From Flocculibacter collagenilyticus (GTDB taxonomy: Bacteria; Pseudomonadota; Gammaproteobacteria; Enterobacterales; Alteromonadaceae): DNA of 64,000 nucleotides. The notes under the pieces were generated by a model. The model did not search any database. It was given only the letters and a program-made list of their open reading frames with translations, and was not told the DNA's origin. Positions within the stretch are counted from its first letter, which is position 1. Each line of letters opens with the position of its first letter. Of the stretch, positions 41,980 through 50,625 are shown piece by piece. The translations under genes and the position numbers were made by a program. The stretch is from contig NZ_CP059888.1 in the NCBI RefSeq assembly GCF_016469335.1, forward strand, positions 992,001 through 1,056,000, written 5' to 3'.

Positions 41980-43089
41980 TCACTCTTGTTTACTTATTGC
42001 AGGCGTTGTTTTTAATTTATTCTCGCTACTTTTCTTATAATCCTTAGTCTTATAACCCTTAGTCTTATAATCGTCAGCTAAATGCTTGTTATCTTGCATG
42101 TGCTGATCTTCATTAGCGTTAAATAGTTTTTGTAAACTTGAGCCATCAATAGCTAAATGAGGAGTGCATCTTGGGGCGTAATCATGGAGGTTATCTTGGT
42201 AGAAAAGAGCAATTAACTCTGCGGCAATCGACACTGCAACCTCCATTGGCCGTTTGCCCGGTACATTGCTATTACCCACAGGGCAGCGAATGGTGTCGAT
42301 GCGACTTTGCTGAATATCGCGGTGACGAAAACGCTGAACAAAGCGTCGCCATTTCGTATTCGATCCAATTAAGCCAATATACGCAGCGTCGTCGCGTTTC
42401 AAAATGTTGTGACAGATTTCAAAATCAAGTTGATGGTTATGAGTAAGTACCAAGTAATAGGTATTTGCAGCGAAAGTGCAAATCTCTCGCTCAGGCTGAT
42501 CACTTAAGCAGGTAACAATATTGTCAGAGCTTTGCGGAGATGTGTTCGTCTCTATAAAAGTGTCATCAAGTAGAGCTTCGCGAGAATCCACTAACGTAAT
42601 ATGAATGGGCAAAGCTTGCATAATATTAAGCAATGCTTTTGTAACATGCCCCGCGCCGAATATAACTAATTTAGGACGGTTTACCGAAAAATATTCAAAT
42701 AAAATAGTAACTTGCCCACCGCAGCATTGTCCTAATTTAGCGGCGAGTTGATAGTGCTCAATGTGTTGATGCGGGGCGCAGTGTTTATCTGTGTAACTGT
42801 GGCTTAATGGCTCATGGTGATTATCTGCAATAAGCTGTAACGCTGTTTGAATAGCTTGAAACTCTAGATGCCCGCCACCAATTGATGCATAGCTATTTTC
42901 CTGCGTGATGACCATTTTACTGCCCGCGTCACGCGGAGCTGAACCTTTAACAACAATCACTGTAGCAATAACATAAGGTATTTGTTTTTTAGACAAATAA
43001 TTTGCTGCACTTAGCCAGTCTTGCTCATGCATTTTAGGCATGCTGTTATGACTAGGCGGAGGTTGGCGTGGGTCAAAAGAGGATGTCAT
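41980..43089 (-). CDS. xdhC: Xanthine dehydrogenase accessory protein XdhC
   Basis: This 369-residue protein has the XdhC/CoxI N-terminal domain (VIATVIVVKGSAPRDAGSKM, then GGGHLEFQAI) and the C-terminal Rossmann domain (LVIFGAGHVTKALL, YIGLIGSNTKWRRF, CPVGNSNVPGKRPMEVAVSIAAEL). It binds and sulfurates the molybdenum cofactor and loads it into XdhB. The last 40 residues are an unusual Lys/Tyr/Asp-rich tail encoded by a 15-base tandem repeat. It overlaps the xdhB stop by four bases. Confidence 0.92.
   Translation of the reverse strand: MTSSFDPRQPPPSHNSMPKMHEQDWLSAANYLSKKQIPYVIATVIVVKGSAPRDAGSKMVITQENSYASIGGGHLEFQAIQTALQLIADNHHEPLSHSYTDKHCAPHQHIEHYQLAAKLGQCCGGQVTILFEYFSVNRPKLVIFGAGHVTKALLNIMQALPIHITLVDSREALLDDTFIETNTSPQSSDNIVTCLSDQPEREICTFAANTYYLVLTHNHQLDFEICHNILKRDDAAYIGLIGSNTKWRRFVQRFRHRDIQQSRIDTIRCPVGNSNVPGKRPMEVAVSIAAELIALFYQDNLHDYAPRCTPHLAIDGSSLQKLFNANEDQHMQDNKHLADDYKTKGYKTKDYKKSSENKLKTTPAISKQE
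42033..42077. repeat. Three-copy 15-base tandem repeat inside xdhC
   Basis: TCTTATAATCCTTAG, TCTTATAACCCTTAG and TCTTATAATCGTCAG follow each other directly. The unit is a multiple of three, so copy-number change would keep the frame and alter only the XdhC tail (DYKTKGYKTKDYKK region). Confidence 0.8.
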
Positions 43090-45689
43090 TTTTTCACCTC
43101 ACTTTTTAGTGAAGCCTTGGTTTGACCTCGACTCAACGGTGCTGACACTTCTTTGAGTGGTTGAGTATCTGTAGACGCTTGTTCGCCAGATTTAACCCCT
43201 TTAGCCAGCTTTTTTAGCGTTTTTTTAGTTGTTGGAGTTGCTTGCTGAGAGGCGTTATTTTTCCAGCTTTCTGCCCACATACAAGCATCAAGAATACGCT
43301 CGGGGGTTGCGGGCGTATCTAAAGGAGGGCAAGTTTTATAATCAGCAATGCTTGAAACGGCATCTTTTATGGCAGACCAAACGGAAATGGCGAGCATAAA
43401 TGGCGGCTCGCCAACGGCCTTAGAGTTATATATGGTGTTTTCTTCATTTTCTCGCTGAAATAAATTGACCCTAAAATCTGCAGGAATGTCGCTAACCGCA
43501 GGTATTTTATAAGTGGAAGGGCCAATGGTGAGCAATTTTCCTTGTTCATTCCACATTAGTTCTTCTGACGTTAACCAACCTAAACCTTGTACAAAGCCAC
43601 CTTCAATTTGCCCAATATCGACAGCAGGATTTAATGAGCTTCCCACGTCATGCAAAATATCAACACGTAACAGTTTAGATTCACCCGTTAGAGTGTCGAT
43701 GATAACTTCGGATACTGCCGCACCATAGGCATAATAGAAAAATGGCCGGCCTTTTCCTGTTTCGCGATCAAAATGAATTTTAGGCGTTTTATAAAAGCCC
43801 GTTGCTGACAGGGATACGCGATGCATGTAAGCCAGCTGAATAAGTTCGGGAAACGATAAGGTTTGCTCGCCAATTTCTACTAAATTATTAACAAAAGTGA
43901 CTTGCTCTTGAGGACAATTAAAATGCGTACTAGCAAAGTTAATTAGCCGTTTTTTTATTTTTTGAACTGCGTTTTGCGCCGCTTTACCATTTAAGTCAGT
44001 ACCGGATGAAGCGGCTGTGGGGGATGTATTGGGCACTTTGTCTGTGCGTGTTGCGGTCATTGAAATATGATCAATATCTATTTGTAGTTCTTGCGCCACA
44101 ATTTGTGCCACTTTAATGTATAGCCCTTGTCCCATTTCGGTGCCGCCGGTATTCACTTGTACGCTGCCATCAGTATAAATATGCACTAAGGCTCCAGCTT
44201 GGTTTAAGTGTTGTACGGTAAACGAGATACCAAATTTAACAGGGGTGAGTGCTATTCCTTTTTTTAAGTAAGGGTGTGATTTGTTAAACGACAGAATCTC
44301 GTTGCGGCGGTAGGTATATTCACTGGTTTGTTCTAATTGATTAATAATGTCGGGCAATATATTTTGGCTCACGACTTGGCCATAATGCGTTATGTTACGT
44401 TTTGTTTTGCCGTACAAGTTTCGTTTTCGAACTGCCAGAGGGTTTAATACTAAATATCGAGCAATGTCATCCATTATTGCTTCTATCACCAGCATGCCTT
44501 GTGGGCCACCAAATCCTCGAAATGCAGTATGTGATACGGTATTAGTTTTACAGCGGTGACCTGTTATTTTTGCGTGTTCCAGATAATAACTATTATCAGA
44601 ATGGAACATTGCGCGGTCGACAATGGCGTCAGACAGGTCGGGGGAATATCCACAATTAGCCGCTAAGTTAATTTCTAGTGCAGTAATTTTACCTTTACTA
44701 TCGAAGCCCACGCGATAATCTGTGCTGAATGGATGTCGTTTGCCTGTCATCATCATATCGTCAGCACGGCTTAATCTTAGTTTTACGGGTTGCTTAGTTT
44801 TGCTGGCTAGCACAGCGGCTATACAAGCCCAAGGTGCAGCCTGTGTTTCTTTTCCTCCGAATCCGCCGCCCATTCTACGAGTTATCACATTCACTTTATT
44901 AATGGCTACGTTTAGTACTTGTGCCACCAACTTTTGCACTTCGGTAGGATGTTGGCTAGATGAGTGAATATAAACATCATCAATTTCATCAGGTATAGCA
45001 ATGGCAACTTGGCCTTCTAAATAAAAGTGCTCTTGCCCACCAATATGTAATTGACCCGATAATTGGTGCTCTGCTTCATTGATAAGTGTATTTAACTGCT
45101 CGTCGCTTAAGTTATTGTGATCGGGTTCACGGTTATCCTGCTCATTGCTAGCGTGTTGGCTTGGTGTGTTATCGGTTGCGCTTGTTGGTAATTGTGGCGT
45201 TGCCATTACATAGCTGGGTCGTACAAATGACTTTTTCTTTAACGCCTCTTTCGCTTCCAGTCTAGGAGTGCTTTCTTGATACGCTATATTGGCTAGCTTA
45301 ACCGCTTGTTGTGCAAGATTATAGCTAGTGGCTGCAACGGCGAAAATAGGTTGGCCGTGATAATCAATCGTTTTACTCGTTAATAAAATATCGCCTTTAA
45401 ATACAGGCCCTACATCAATATTGCCAACTACATCATCACAAGTAATTACCGCTATCACACCGGGCGCTTTGGCTACAGCGGCAAGATCTAAGGACGTAAT
45501 TTTTCCTTTTGCGATAGTACTAAAACCAATAGCTGCATGTAGCTGGTTTGCTGCATCTATTTGGTCGTCCACATAAATCGCAGAGCCTGTTACATGTTGC
45601 TTGGCGCTATCATGAGGTAATGCCTTATGGGTACCACCCTTTATGGCTGTTTTTGAATGATGTTTAGCGATGGAGGATAAACTACGCAT
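43086..45689 (-). CDS. xdhB: Xanthine dehydrogenase molybdopterin-binding subunit
   Basis: This 867-residue subunit binds the molybdenum cofactor and carries the active site. Motifs are the N-terminal GSAIYVDDQ, RRMGGGFGGKET, AFRGFGGPQGM, GGTEMGQGLYIKVAQIVAQEL, SSGTDLNGKAAQNA, FYYAYGAAVSEV and KAVGEPPFML with the catalytic Glu. It hydroxylates hypoxanthine/xanthine to urate. An acidic, low-complexity insert (DNTPSQHASNEQDNREPDHN) near 175 and a Lys/Ser-rich tail of about 60 residues extend it beyond typical members (about 780). It overlaps xdhA by eight bases and xdhC by four. Confidence 0.95.
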   Translation of the reverse strand: MRSLSSIAKHHSKTAIKGGTHKALPHDSAKQHVTGSAIYVDDQIDAANQLHAAIGFSTIAKGKITSLDLAAVAKAPGVIAVITCDDVVGNIDVGPVFKGDILLTSKTIDYHGQPIFAVAATSYNLAQQAVKLANIAYQESTPRLEAKEALKKKSFVRPSYVMATPQLPTSATDNTPSQHASNEQDNREPDHNNLSDEQLNTLINEAEHQLSGQLHIGGQEHFYLEGQVAIAIPDEIDDVYIHSSSQHPTEVQKLVAQVLNVAINKVNVITRRMGGGFGGKETQAAPWACIAAVLASKTKQPVKLRLSRADDMMMTGKRHPFSTDYRVGFDSKGKITALEINLAANCGYSPDLSDAIVDRAMFHSDNSYYLEHAKITGHRCKTNTVSHTAFRGFGGPQGMLVIEAIMDDIARYLVLNPLAVRKRNLYGKTKRNITHYGQVVSQNILPDIINQLEQTSEYTYRRNEILSFNKSHPYLKKGIALTPVKFGISFTVQHLNQAGALVHIYTDGSVQVNTGGTEMGQGLYIKVAQIVAQELQIDIDHISMTATRTDKVPNTSPTAASSGTDLNGKAAQNAVQKIKKRLINFASTHFNCPQEQVTFVNNLVEIGEQTLSFPELIQLAYMHRVSLSATGFYKTPKIHFDRETGKGRPFFYYAYGAAVSEVIIDTLTGESKLLRVDILHDVGSSLNPAVDIGQIEGGFVQGLGWLTSEELMWNEQGKLLTIGPSTYKIPAVSDIPADFRVNLFQRENEENTIYNSKAVGEPPFMLAISVWSAIKDAVSSIADYKTCPPLDTPATPERILDACMWAESWKNNASQQATPTTKKTLKKLAKGVKSGEQASTDTQPLKEVSAPLSRGQTKASLKSEVKK

Positions 45690-47130
45690 AATCGCTCACT
45701 TGTAAAGAAAGGCCGCGGCTACTGTGTTCGTAAAAACACTTCTGTAATAAATTTTGAGCTATGGTCATTCGATATTGTTTTGATGCTCGCACATCGGAAA
45801 TTGGCTCAAAGTCATCTAACAAAGCAGTTTTGCCATTATCAATGGAAGCTTGTTTCCATGCTTGTTGCTTAAGCGCCTGCTCGCAATGGGTTGCTCGCTT
45901 AGGTGTTGCTGCCATTCCGCCGTATGCAATATGAATATCATCAATTTTTTTATCTTTAATCGAATAATAAAAGGCGGCTAATACGGCTGAGATATCGTCG
46001 TCTGGGCGTTTTGATATTTTATACACTTTTAACTGATAGCCCTTTTGAGGCTTAGGAATGGTGATATACGAGATTAATTCGCCTTCCGTTAATTCAGTCT
46101 TTTTATAATCTACAAAGAAAGATTCAACACTGATTTGACGCGTGCTATTCGCACTTTGAAGCGTTAAGTGGGCATTTAATGTAATTAAAATCGGCGCTAA
46201 GTCACCGATGGGGGAGGCATTTGCAATGCTGCCTGCCATGGTCGCTTGGTTACGAATTTGACTGGACCCAAAGCGTTCAAGCATTTCACTAATGCTGGGA
46301 TAAAACTTTCTTAGTAATTTGGTGCATTGTGCCAATGTGCAACTGGCTCCAATAATTAATGCGTCACCTTCACTGTCTATAGAGGACAGTTCTTTAACTT
46401 GGCTAAGATTCACCAAGGTTTTAAATTGTTTGTATTGTTGTGTTATCTCCAACGATAAGTCGGTACCACCAGCAATTATTCTGGCTTTGGGAGATTGTTG
46501 AAGTAATGCGGTAGCTTCGGCCAACGTTTGAGGTAAATAGCACTGCGAGCGCTCAAGCTTTATTGTGGGTGTGTTGTTAATATTCGTGGCGATTTGCTTC
46601 AGTTCAAGAATGGTGTTTGTCGCATTTTTAGAGAACTGATCTTTAATAGTAATGCCATTATTAAGCCGAGCTGCTGCAATAATAGGCACGTAACCTGTAC
46701 ATCGGCATAAATTTCCCGATAAAGCATGTTCAATTTGTTGTTTGCTGGCAGTACGAATATTTTTCTTTAGTGCAAACAACGACATCACAATGCCAGGAGT
46801 GCAAAAACCGCACTGCGAACCATGGTTTTCTACCATTGCCTGCTGCACAGGATGGAGCTTATTGTTATTTTCTAAATGTTCAACGGTGATGAGTTGTTTA
46901 CCATGCAAGTGGCTGACTAAAGTAATACAACTGTTTATTGTTTTATAGGTGAGTTTCTCATTGGCACTTAGCTGTGCAACAACCACAGTACAGGCTCCGC
47001 AATCGCCAGAGCCGCAGCCTTCTTTGGTTCCCATAAGTTGATGATGTTCACGCAAATAACGTAAAACAGTTAAGTTAGGATCGCATCGCTCAATGGTTAT
47101 TTTTGTTGTATTTAGTAGAAATTCTATCAC
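45682..47130 (-). CDS. xdhA: Xanthine dehydrogenase small subunit (2Fe-2S and FAD)
   Basis: This 482-residue subunit starts with a ferredoxin-type domain (EGCGSGDCGACTVVV) followed by the second 2Fe-2S domain (GSQCGFCTPGIVMS and GNLCRCTGYVPII). From about 190 a PCMH-type FAD domain follows (ARIIAGGTDLSLEI, NQATMAGSIANASPIGDLAP) and then the CO-dehydrogenase flavoprotein C-terminal domain. It passes electrons from the Mo site to NAD. This is the first gene of the purine operon; the promoter region holds dyads at 47203-47231 and 47241-47337. Confidence 0.95.
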   Translation of the reverse strand: MIEFLLNTTKITIERCDPNLTVLRYLREHHQLMGTKEGCGSGDCGACTVVVAQLSANEKLTYKTINSCITLVSHLHGKQLITVEHLENNNKLHPVQQAMVENHGSQCGFCTPGIVMSLFALKKNIRTASKQQIEHALSGNLCRCTGYVPIIAAARLNNGITIKDQFSKNATNTILELKQIATNINNTPTIKLERSQCYLPQTLAEATALLQQSPKARIIAGGTDLSLEITQQYKQFKTLVNLSQVKELSSIDSEGDALIIGASCTLAQCTKLLRKFYPSISEMLERFGSSQIRNQATMAGSIANASPIGDLAPILITLNAHLTLQSANSTRQISVESFFVDYKKTELTEGELISYITIPKPQKGYQLKVYKISKRPDDDISAVLAAFYYSIKDKKIDDIHIAYGGMAATPKRATHCEQALKQQAWKQASIDNGKTALLDDFEPISDVRASKQYRMTIAQNLLQKCFYEHSSRGLSLQVSDYA

Positions 47131-47202
47131 TTAGATTTCTTCCTTGAGTATGCCTTATTACCCACGAGAAGCAAAACCAGTGACGGATTATTCTTATATT
47201 TA

Positions 47203-47231
47203 TTATGGTGTTATGAATATTTTCACCATAA
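47203..47231. promoter_or_regulatory. Candidate operator of the purine operon
   Basis: TTATGGTG (47203-47210) and CACCATAA (47224-47231) form a perfect eight-base inverted repeat around a 13-base spacer, about 75-100 bases upstream of xdhA. The size suits a dimeric repressor or activator such as a LysR- or GntR-type protein, but no cognate regulator gene is adjacent. Confidence 0.45.
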
Positions 47232-47240
47232 CGAAATTTG

Positions 47241-47337
47241 ATTGACCGCTAATACTGTATCTTCAAAAAATCATGGGCTTGGAATTATATTTACAACATG
47301 AATTTTAACCATAGCTTAAAGGGAATAGGCGGTCAAT
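47241..47337. repeat. Distant inverted half-sites ATTGACCGC / GCGGTCAAT
   Basis: A perfect nine-base inverted pair lies at 47241-47249 and 47329-47337, separated by 79 bases in the divergent control region. Looping between two half-operators or chance are both possible. Confidence 0.35.
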
Positions 47338-47480
47338 TATTAATCTAACTAGATCAATTTGTTAGGAAAAATTGTTAGGTTAAATAAAAAAAATGACATT
47401 TATTTTAAAAAATAGCATTGAAATTTGTGTGCAACGGCATCAGTATTAAATTGAGTGAAACAGAAAAAAGGAAGAAGTTT

Positions 47481-47894
47481 ATGCAAATTACAATTTCCGG
47501 TCACCATGTAGAAATTACAGATGCCATTCAAGACGTAGTAGAAAAAAAGCTTCAGAAAATAAGTAATCACTATCCTAGTCTACTAGCCATAGAGGCCACA
47601 TTAACGGTAGAGAAAAAAAATCAAACTATAGAATTACACACCAATTATGAGGGGGCACCTATATCAGTAACAGCAACTGATATGGAAATGTACAAAGCTA
47701 TTGCGAGTAGTGTTAAAAAGTTAGAGTCGGCGCTGTCTCACCGGAAAGGCGTACTTAATTCGGACTTACACACCCGTCGCGTAGACGCGCAAGTTGAGGT
47801 TGCTGCACCGGATAACGACGACGCAGATTTAGCAGAAGAAAGCATGATGCACCATGAAGAAGGTATGGACTACGAGTCCCAACGTGCTTCATAA
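47481..47894 (+). CDS. hpf: Ribosome hibernation promoting factor / RaiA family
   Basis: This protein of about 137 residues begins MQITISGHHVEITDAIQDVVEKKLQKI, the classic HPF/YfiA start. It contains the beta-alpha-beta-beta-beta-alpha domain to about residue 97 and then an acidic tail of about 40 residues (VAAPDNDDADLAEESMMHHEEG) where RaiA also extends. It binds the 30S subunit and silences ribosomes in stationary phase. ATG 47481 follows GGAAG; the longer frame to 47418 lacks family similarity. A strong terminator follows. HPF versus RaiA cannot be separated by eye. Confidence 0.88.
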   Translation: MQITISGHHVEITDAIQDVVEKKLQKISNHYPSLLAIEATLTVEKKNQTIELHTNYEGAPISVTATDMEMYKAIASSVKKLESALSHRKGVLNSDLHTRRVDAQVEVAAPDNDDADLAEESMMHHEEGMDYESQRAS

Positions 47895-47939
47895 TTTTTT
47901 CAAATGTAATATGTAATTCATATATTAATGAATTTGATA

Positions 47940-47966
47940 AAGCTCAGTTTATTTAAAACTGAGCTT
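47940..47966 (+). terminator. Intrinsic terminator after hpf
   Basis: AAGCTCAGTTT (47940-47950) pairs perfectly with AAACTGAGCTT (47956-47966) across a five-base loop and is followed by TTT. Confidence 0.85.
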
Positions 47967-48163
47967 TTTGGTTAAAATACTTTTCGGTACTGCTGTTAAT
48001 TTGACGATTAAAGCGAGCTGTTAGTTCTTACTATTCATGTTGTTTGAGCAGCATTTAACTTTCATTTTATCGTTTTTAAAACACTTTGTACTGTTAAGTG
48101 TGTTTGTGTATAAACACGCTAACGCTAACATTTTGTTATTGAGTCATTTTTCAAGGAAGATAA

Positions 48164-48472
48164 TTGAAGTTATTTTATCGTTTTATCCTATCTAGTTTTT
48201 GTGCTTTATCGCTTGCTGGGAACGCAGCAGATCTTTACCTGCTTGATGAAGTAGAAAATAAAGTATCCACTATCACCGTATTATCTATTGAGCATTGCCA
48301 AAATACAGTGAAAGAATTATTGGCATATCAGCATTCGTCTTGCGAAGAAGTGCAATCGCTTTGTACACAAGCTCCTAAAGCGCAACTCGAGCTGACCACT
48401 CAATGGAAAAGCCCGTTTATTTTTTCCAAACAAGTGATGATAGCAATTAATTGTGAAGCGTTTGGTGTGTAA
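48164..48472 (+). CDS. Small secreted hypothetical protein with four cysteines
   Basis: This 102-residue protein has a signal peptide (basic start, hydrophobic 5-18, cleavage near AGNA/A at about 21) and a mature part with four Cys (EHCQN, SSCEE, SLCTQ, INCEA), suited to two disulfides in the periplasm. The start is TTG at 48164, four bases after AAGGAAG. I do not recognise a family. It stands alone between hpf and a convergent XRE regulator. Confidence 0.6.
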   Translation: MKLFYRFILSSFCALSLAGNAADLYLLDEVENKVSTITVLSIEHCQNTVKELLAYQHSSCEEVQSLCTQAPKAQLELTTQWKSPFIFSKQVMIAINCEAFGV

Positions 48473-48500
48473 TTAACTTAGGCAATTGACAGTGAATAAT

Positions 48501-49235
48501 TTAAGTTCGCTTTAAGTCGTTAAATAAACCGAGTTGCCATGGGCGCATTGCCATCAAAAGACCCACGCTTCGTCGCTTATTGAGTGGTAGTTGTGAATCT
48601 TGCTGGTTTAGTTGAGCGACTTCCTTGGTAAGTTGCTCTAAGCGACGTCTGACCAACGCTATCGTTGCATCACTGTAATTTCCTCTCAAGTAAAAGCGAA
48701 AGCTATCTGGTTGGTTAAAATCACCAGAAAGAAATTTTCCAATGACCTGCTGGTTAATAAATCGCTCTAGCACGCCTCCTGGAATCCACCTAAAATCTTG
48801 TGCTATTAATAACTTATATTGATTATTTGGTAGTAGCTGAATCATTTTCAGCTTATCAAGCCTTGCAAGTAATCTTATGCATTCGTGTTCCTCAATTTCA
48901 TACTGCGTGATGATGTCGTTAAATTGCCAGCCGTCACGCACACTAACAGCAACAAGAAATAATTTTTTGTTATCAATCAGTTCTTTTTCTTGCTCGGGAG
49001 TGAGTTGGCTTAAAAGGGGTTGTTGCTGTTCACACAGGCTGAATAAGTCACACAATGAAAGATTTAAAAGCTCACAAATTTGTTCTAAACGCTGCAAGCT
49101 AAACTGTTCGTTCGCAAATACTCGCTTGATATTGGCTTCACTTAACTCAAGGTGTTCGGCTACGTCTTTGTATGTTAAGTGTTGCTGCTTTAGCAAGTGC
49201 TTTAATGTGGCTGTGATTTGTTTTATTTGGCTCAT
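48501..49235 (-). CDS. XRE family transcriptional regulator
   Basis: This 244-residue protein has an N-terminal Cro/C1-type helix-turn-helix at about 19-62 (TYKDVAEHLELSEANIKRVF, then QRLEQICELLNLSLCDLF). A C-terminal domain of about 170 residues has no recognised ligand motif but is widespread in marine gammaproteobacteria in my recollection. It is divergent from the secreted 114-residue protein and DUF2145 genes and may regulate them. A role in purine control is unsupported. Confidence 0.85.
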   Translation of the reverse strand: MSQIKQITATLKHLLKQQHLTYKDVAEHLELSEANIKRVFANEQFSLQRLEQICELLNLSLCDLFSLCEQQQPLLSQLTPEQEKELIDNKKLFLVAVSVRDGWQFNDIITQYEIEEHECIRLLARLDKLKMIQLLPNNQYKLLIAQDFRWIPGGVLERFINQQVIGKFLSGDFNQPDSFRFYLRGNYSDATIALVRRRLEQLTKEVAQLNQQDSQLPLNKRRSVGLLMAMRPWQLGLFNDLKRT

Positions 49236-49345
49236 GGTATTAAATAACGATACTCTAGGTTTACTTTAACTATACATTTATCAAATAAGTATACAAGAGT
49301 AAGTCTTGTGATAGTTTATTAAGCGAATTTTCAAACAAGGGAATA

Positions 49346-49690
49346 ATGATGAAAACATTAATAAATACAGTAAGTGCAACAGCGTTACTTTTAACCTCTT
49401 CAGTTACAATGGCGAATGATAGTAATGCCTCTCGAGCGAGTACACATGGCAGTCAGGCTGTGAAATATAGTGCGTTAGCTGTGGGTGATAGTGCATCTAC
49501 TGGGGCTAGAGTTTCTAAAGCGGTGGTTGCAGCCCCATTAATGGTGGTGGGTTTTGGTTCTTTAGCAGCTGGCAGTGCAAGTGTTCAAGCGGCAGAAAGC
49601 TTAAGTCGTTCAAAAGTAAAGCCATTAGAAATATCTGACGATGTTGTAATTGCTGGCCCTGCGCCTAAAGAAGCTGTATTAGGGAGATAA
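49346..49690 (+). CDS. Small secreted hypothetical protein
   Basis: This 114-residue protein has a signal peptide (cleavage after TMA, about residue 24). The mature part is a Ser/Ala/Gly-rich chain with a hydrophobic stretch (VVAAPLMVVGFGSLAAG, about 61-77) that could insert into a membrane. Two ATGs in a row can serve as start, both behind AAGGGA. It is followed one base later by the DUF2145 gene, so the two are one operon; I do not know its function. Confidence 0.65.
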   Translation: MMKTLINTVSATALLLTSSVTMANDSNASRASTHGSQAVKYSALAVGDSASTGARVSKAVVAAPLMVVGFGSLAAGSASVQAAESLSRSKVKPLEISDDVVIAGPAPKEAVLGR

Positions 49691-49691
49691 T

Positions 49692-50504
49692 ATGAAAACT
49701 ACTATTCAACAATCACTGGTTACACTTGCTCTTGGCGCGGCGCTTTTATTCAATGCGCCTGTCAACGCAGGAAGTACTCAGTTTGAAGAAAGCAAATTTG
49801 CTGCCCCTCAGATTTCTAAGTTTGCAAAGCAGGTTGAGCACTATGCTGCAGCTCAGCAAGCTAATGTATTTATAATTGGTCGTGTTGGCCAGCCAAAGAA
49901 AGATTTACCAAAAGGGTTTGAATTTACACATGTTGCTTTAGCTGTGTATTCAGAAATCACAACTGATGACGGTGCCAAGAAAAAAGGTTATGCCATTCAT
50001 AATCTTTATCAATATGAAGATGATTTAAGTAAGAGTTCACTAGTTATTGATTACCCAACGGACTTCTTTTGGTCAGTATATGAATTAGAGGCTGGAATTG
50101 CTGTTCCTGTGCCTAAGTTGCAAGCCCAAATAATAAATGCAATCAACAATGGTGTGCCAGCCGCAGTGCATAACTCTCGTTATTCATTGATTGCGAATCC
50201 ATTTAATGCTGAACGCCAGAACTGTACAGAGCATACGCTTGATGTGATTAACGCGTCAATATATAACACAACCGACATAGCGCAGCTTAAAGCAAACGCA
50301 AAGTCATACTTTAAACCTCAGCCAGTGAAGGTGAATCCATTTAAATTAATGTTAGGTAACATGTTTAAAGATGATATTTTTACTAGTGACCATAGTGGTG
50401 ACATTGAGGTTGCGTCATTTATGTCAATAATGCGTTATTTACGTGAGCAAGAGCTCCTAGCTCATGCAGCCATAATTACGCCTGACTCTGAAAAAGTGCT
50501 TTAA
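49692..50504 (+). CDS. DUF2145 family secreted protein
   Basis: This 270-residue protein has a signal peptide (cleavage near VNAG, about 26). The DUF2145 pattern is clear: VFIIGRVGQ, FTHVALAVYSE, YAIHNLYQ, DYPTDFFWSV, SRYSLIANPF and QNCTEHTLDVINASIY. The Cys-Thr-Glu-His set and FTHVA resemble an NlpC/P60- or papain-like thiol hydrolase site, so an envelope hydrolase is possible but unproven. It is translationally close to the preceding 114-residue gene and divergent from the XRE regulator. Confidence 0.8.
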   Translation: MKTTIQQSLVTLALGAALLFNAPVNAGSTQFEESKFAAPQISKFAKQVEHYAAAQQANVFIIGRVGQPKKDLPKGFEFTHVALAVYSEITTDDGAKKKGYAIHNLYQYEDDLSKSSLVIDYPTDFFWSVYELEAGIAVPVPKLQAQIINAINNGVPAAVHNSRYSLIANPFNAERQNCTEHTLDVINASIYNTTDIAQLKANAKSYFKPQPVKVNPFKLMLGNMFKDDIFTSDHSGDIEVASFMSIMRYLREQELLAHAAIITPDSEKVL

Positions 50505-50625
50505 CTCTGAGATACTTAACAATATGTAGAGTTACTCTTATTCTGAAGTTAGTACTAACTATCATGATAAGAGTAACCTCCATAATTGCTAAACTTTGTG
50601 TTTAATACTCGGCAATAATCTCTAT

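Larger units (their letters stand above)
47131..47480. other. Divergent control region between xdhA and the hibernation factor
   Basis: These 350 bases hold no gene. They contain two dyads described separately and AT-rich promoter sequence for both directions. No sigma-54 box was found here. Confidence 0.5.

Noticed and set aside
48501-49235. XRE regulator as controller of the purine operon
   Set aside because: It is separated by two unrelated genes and is divergent from a different operon; nothing links it to xdhA.
49251-49301. TACTCT/AGAGTA and TATAC/GTATA as a nested operator for the XRE regulator
   Set aside because: The two pairs do not share a common centre of symmetry, so they do not form one dyad; short AT-rich matches are expected by chance.
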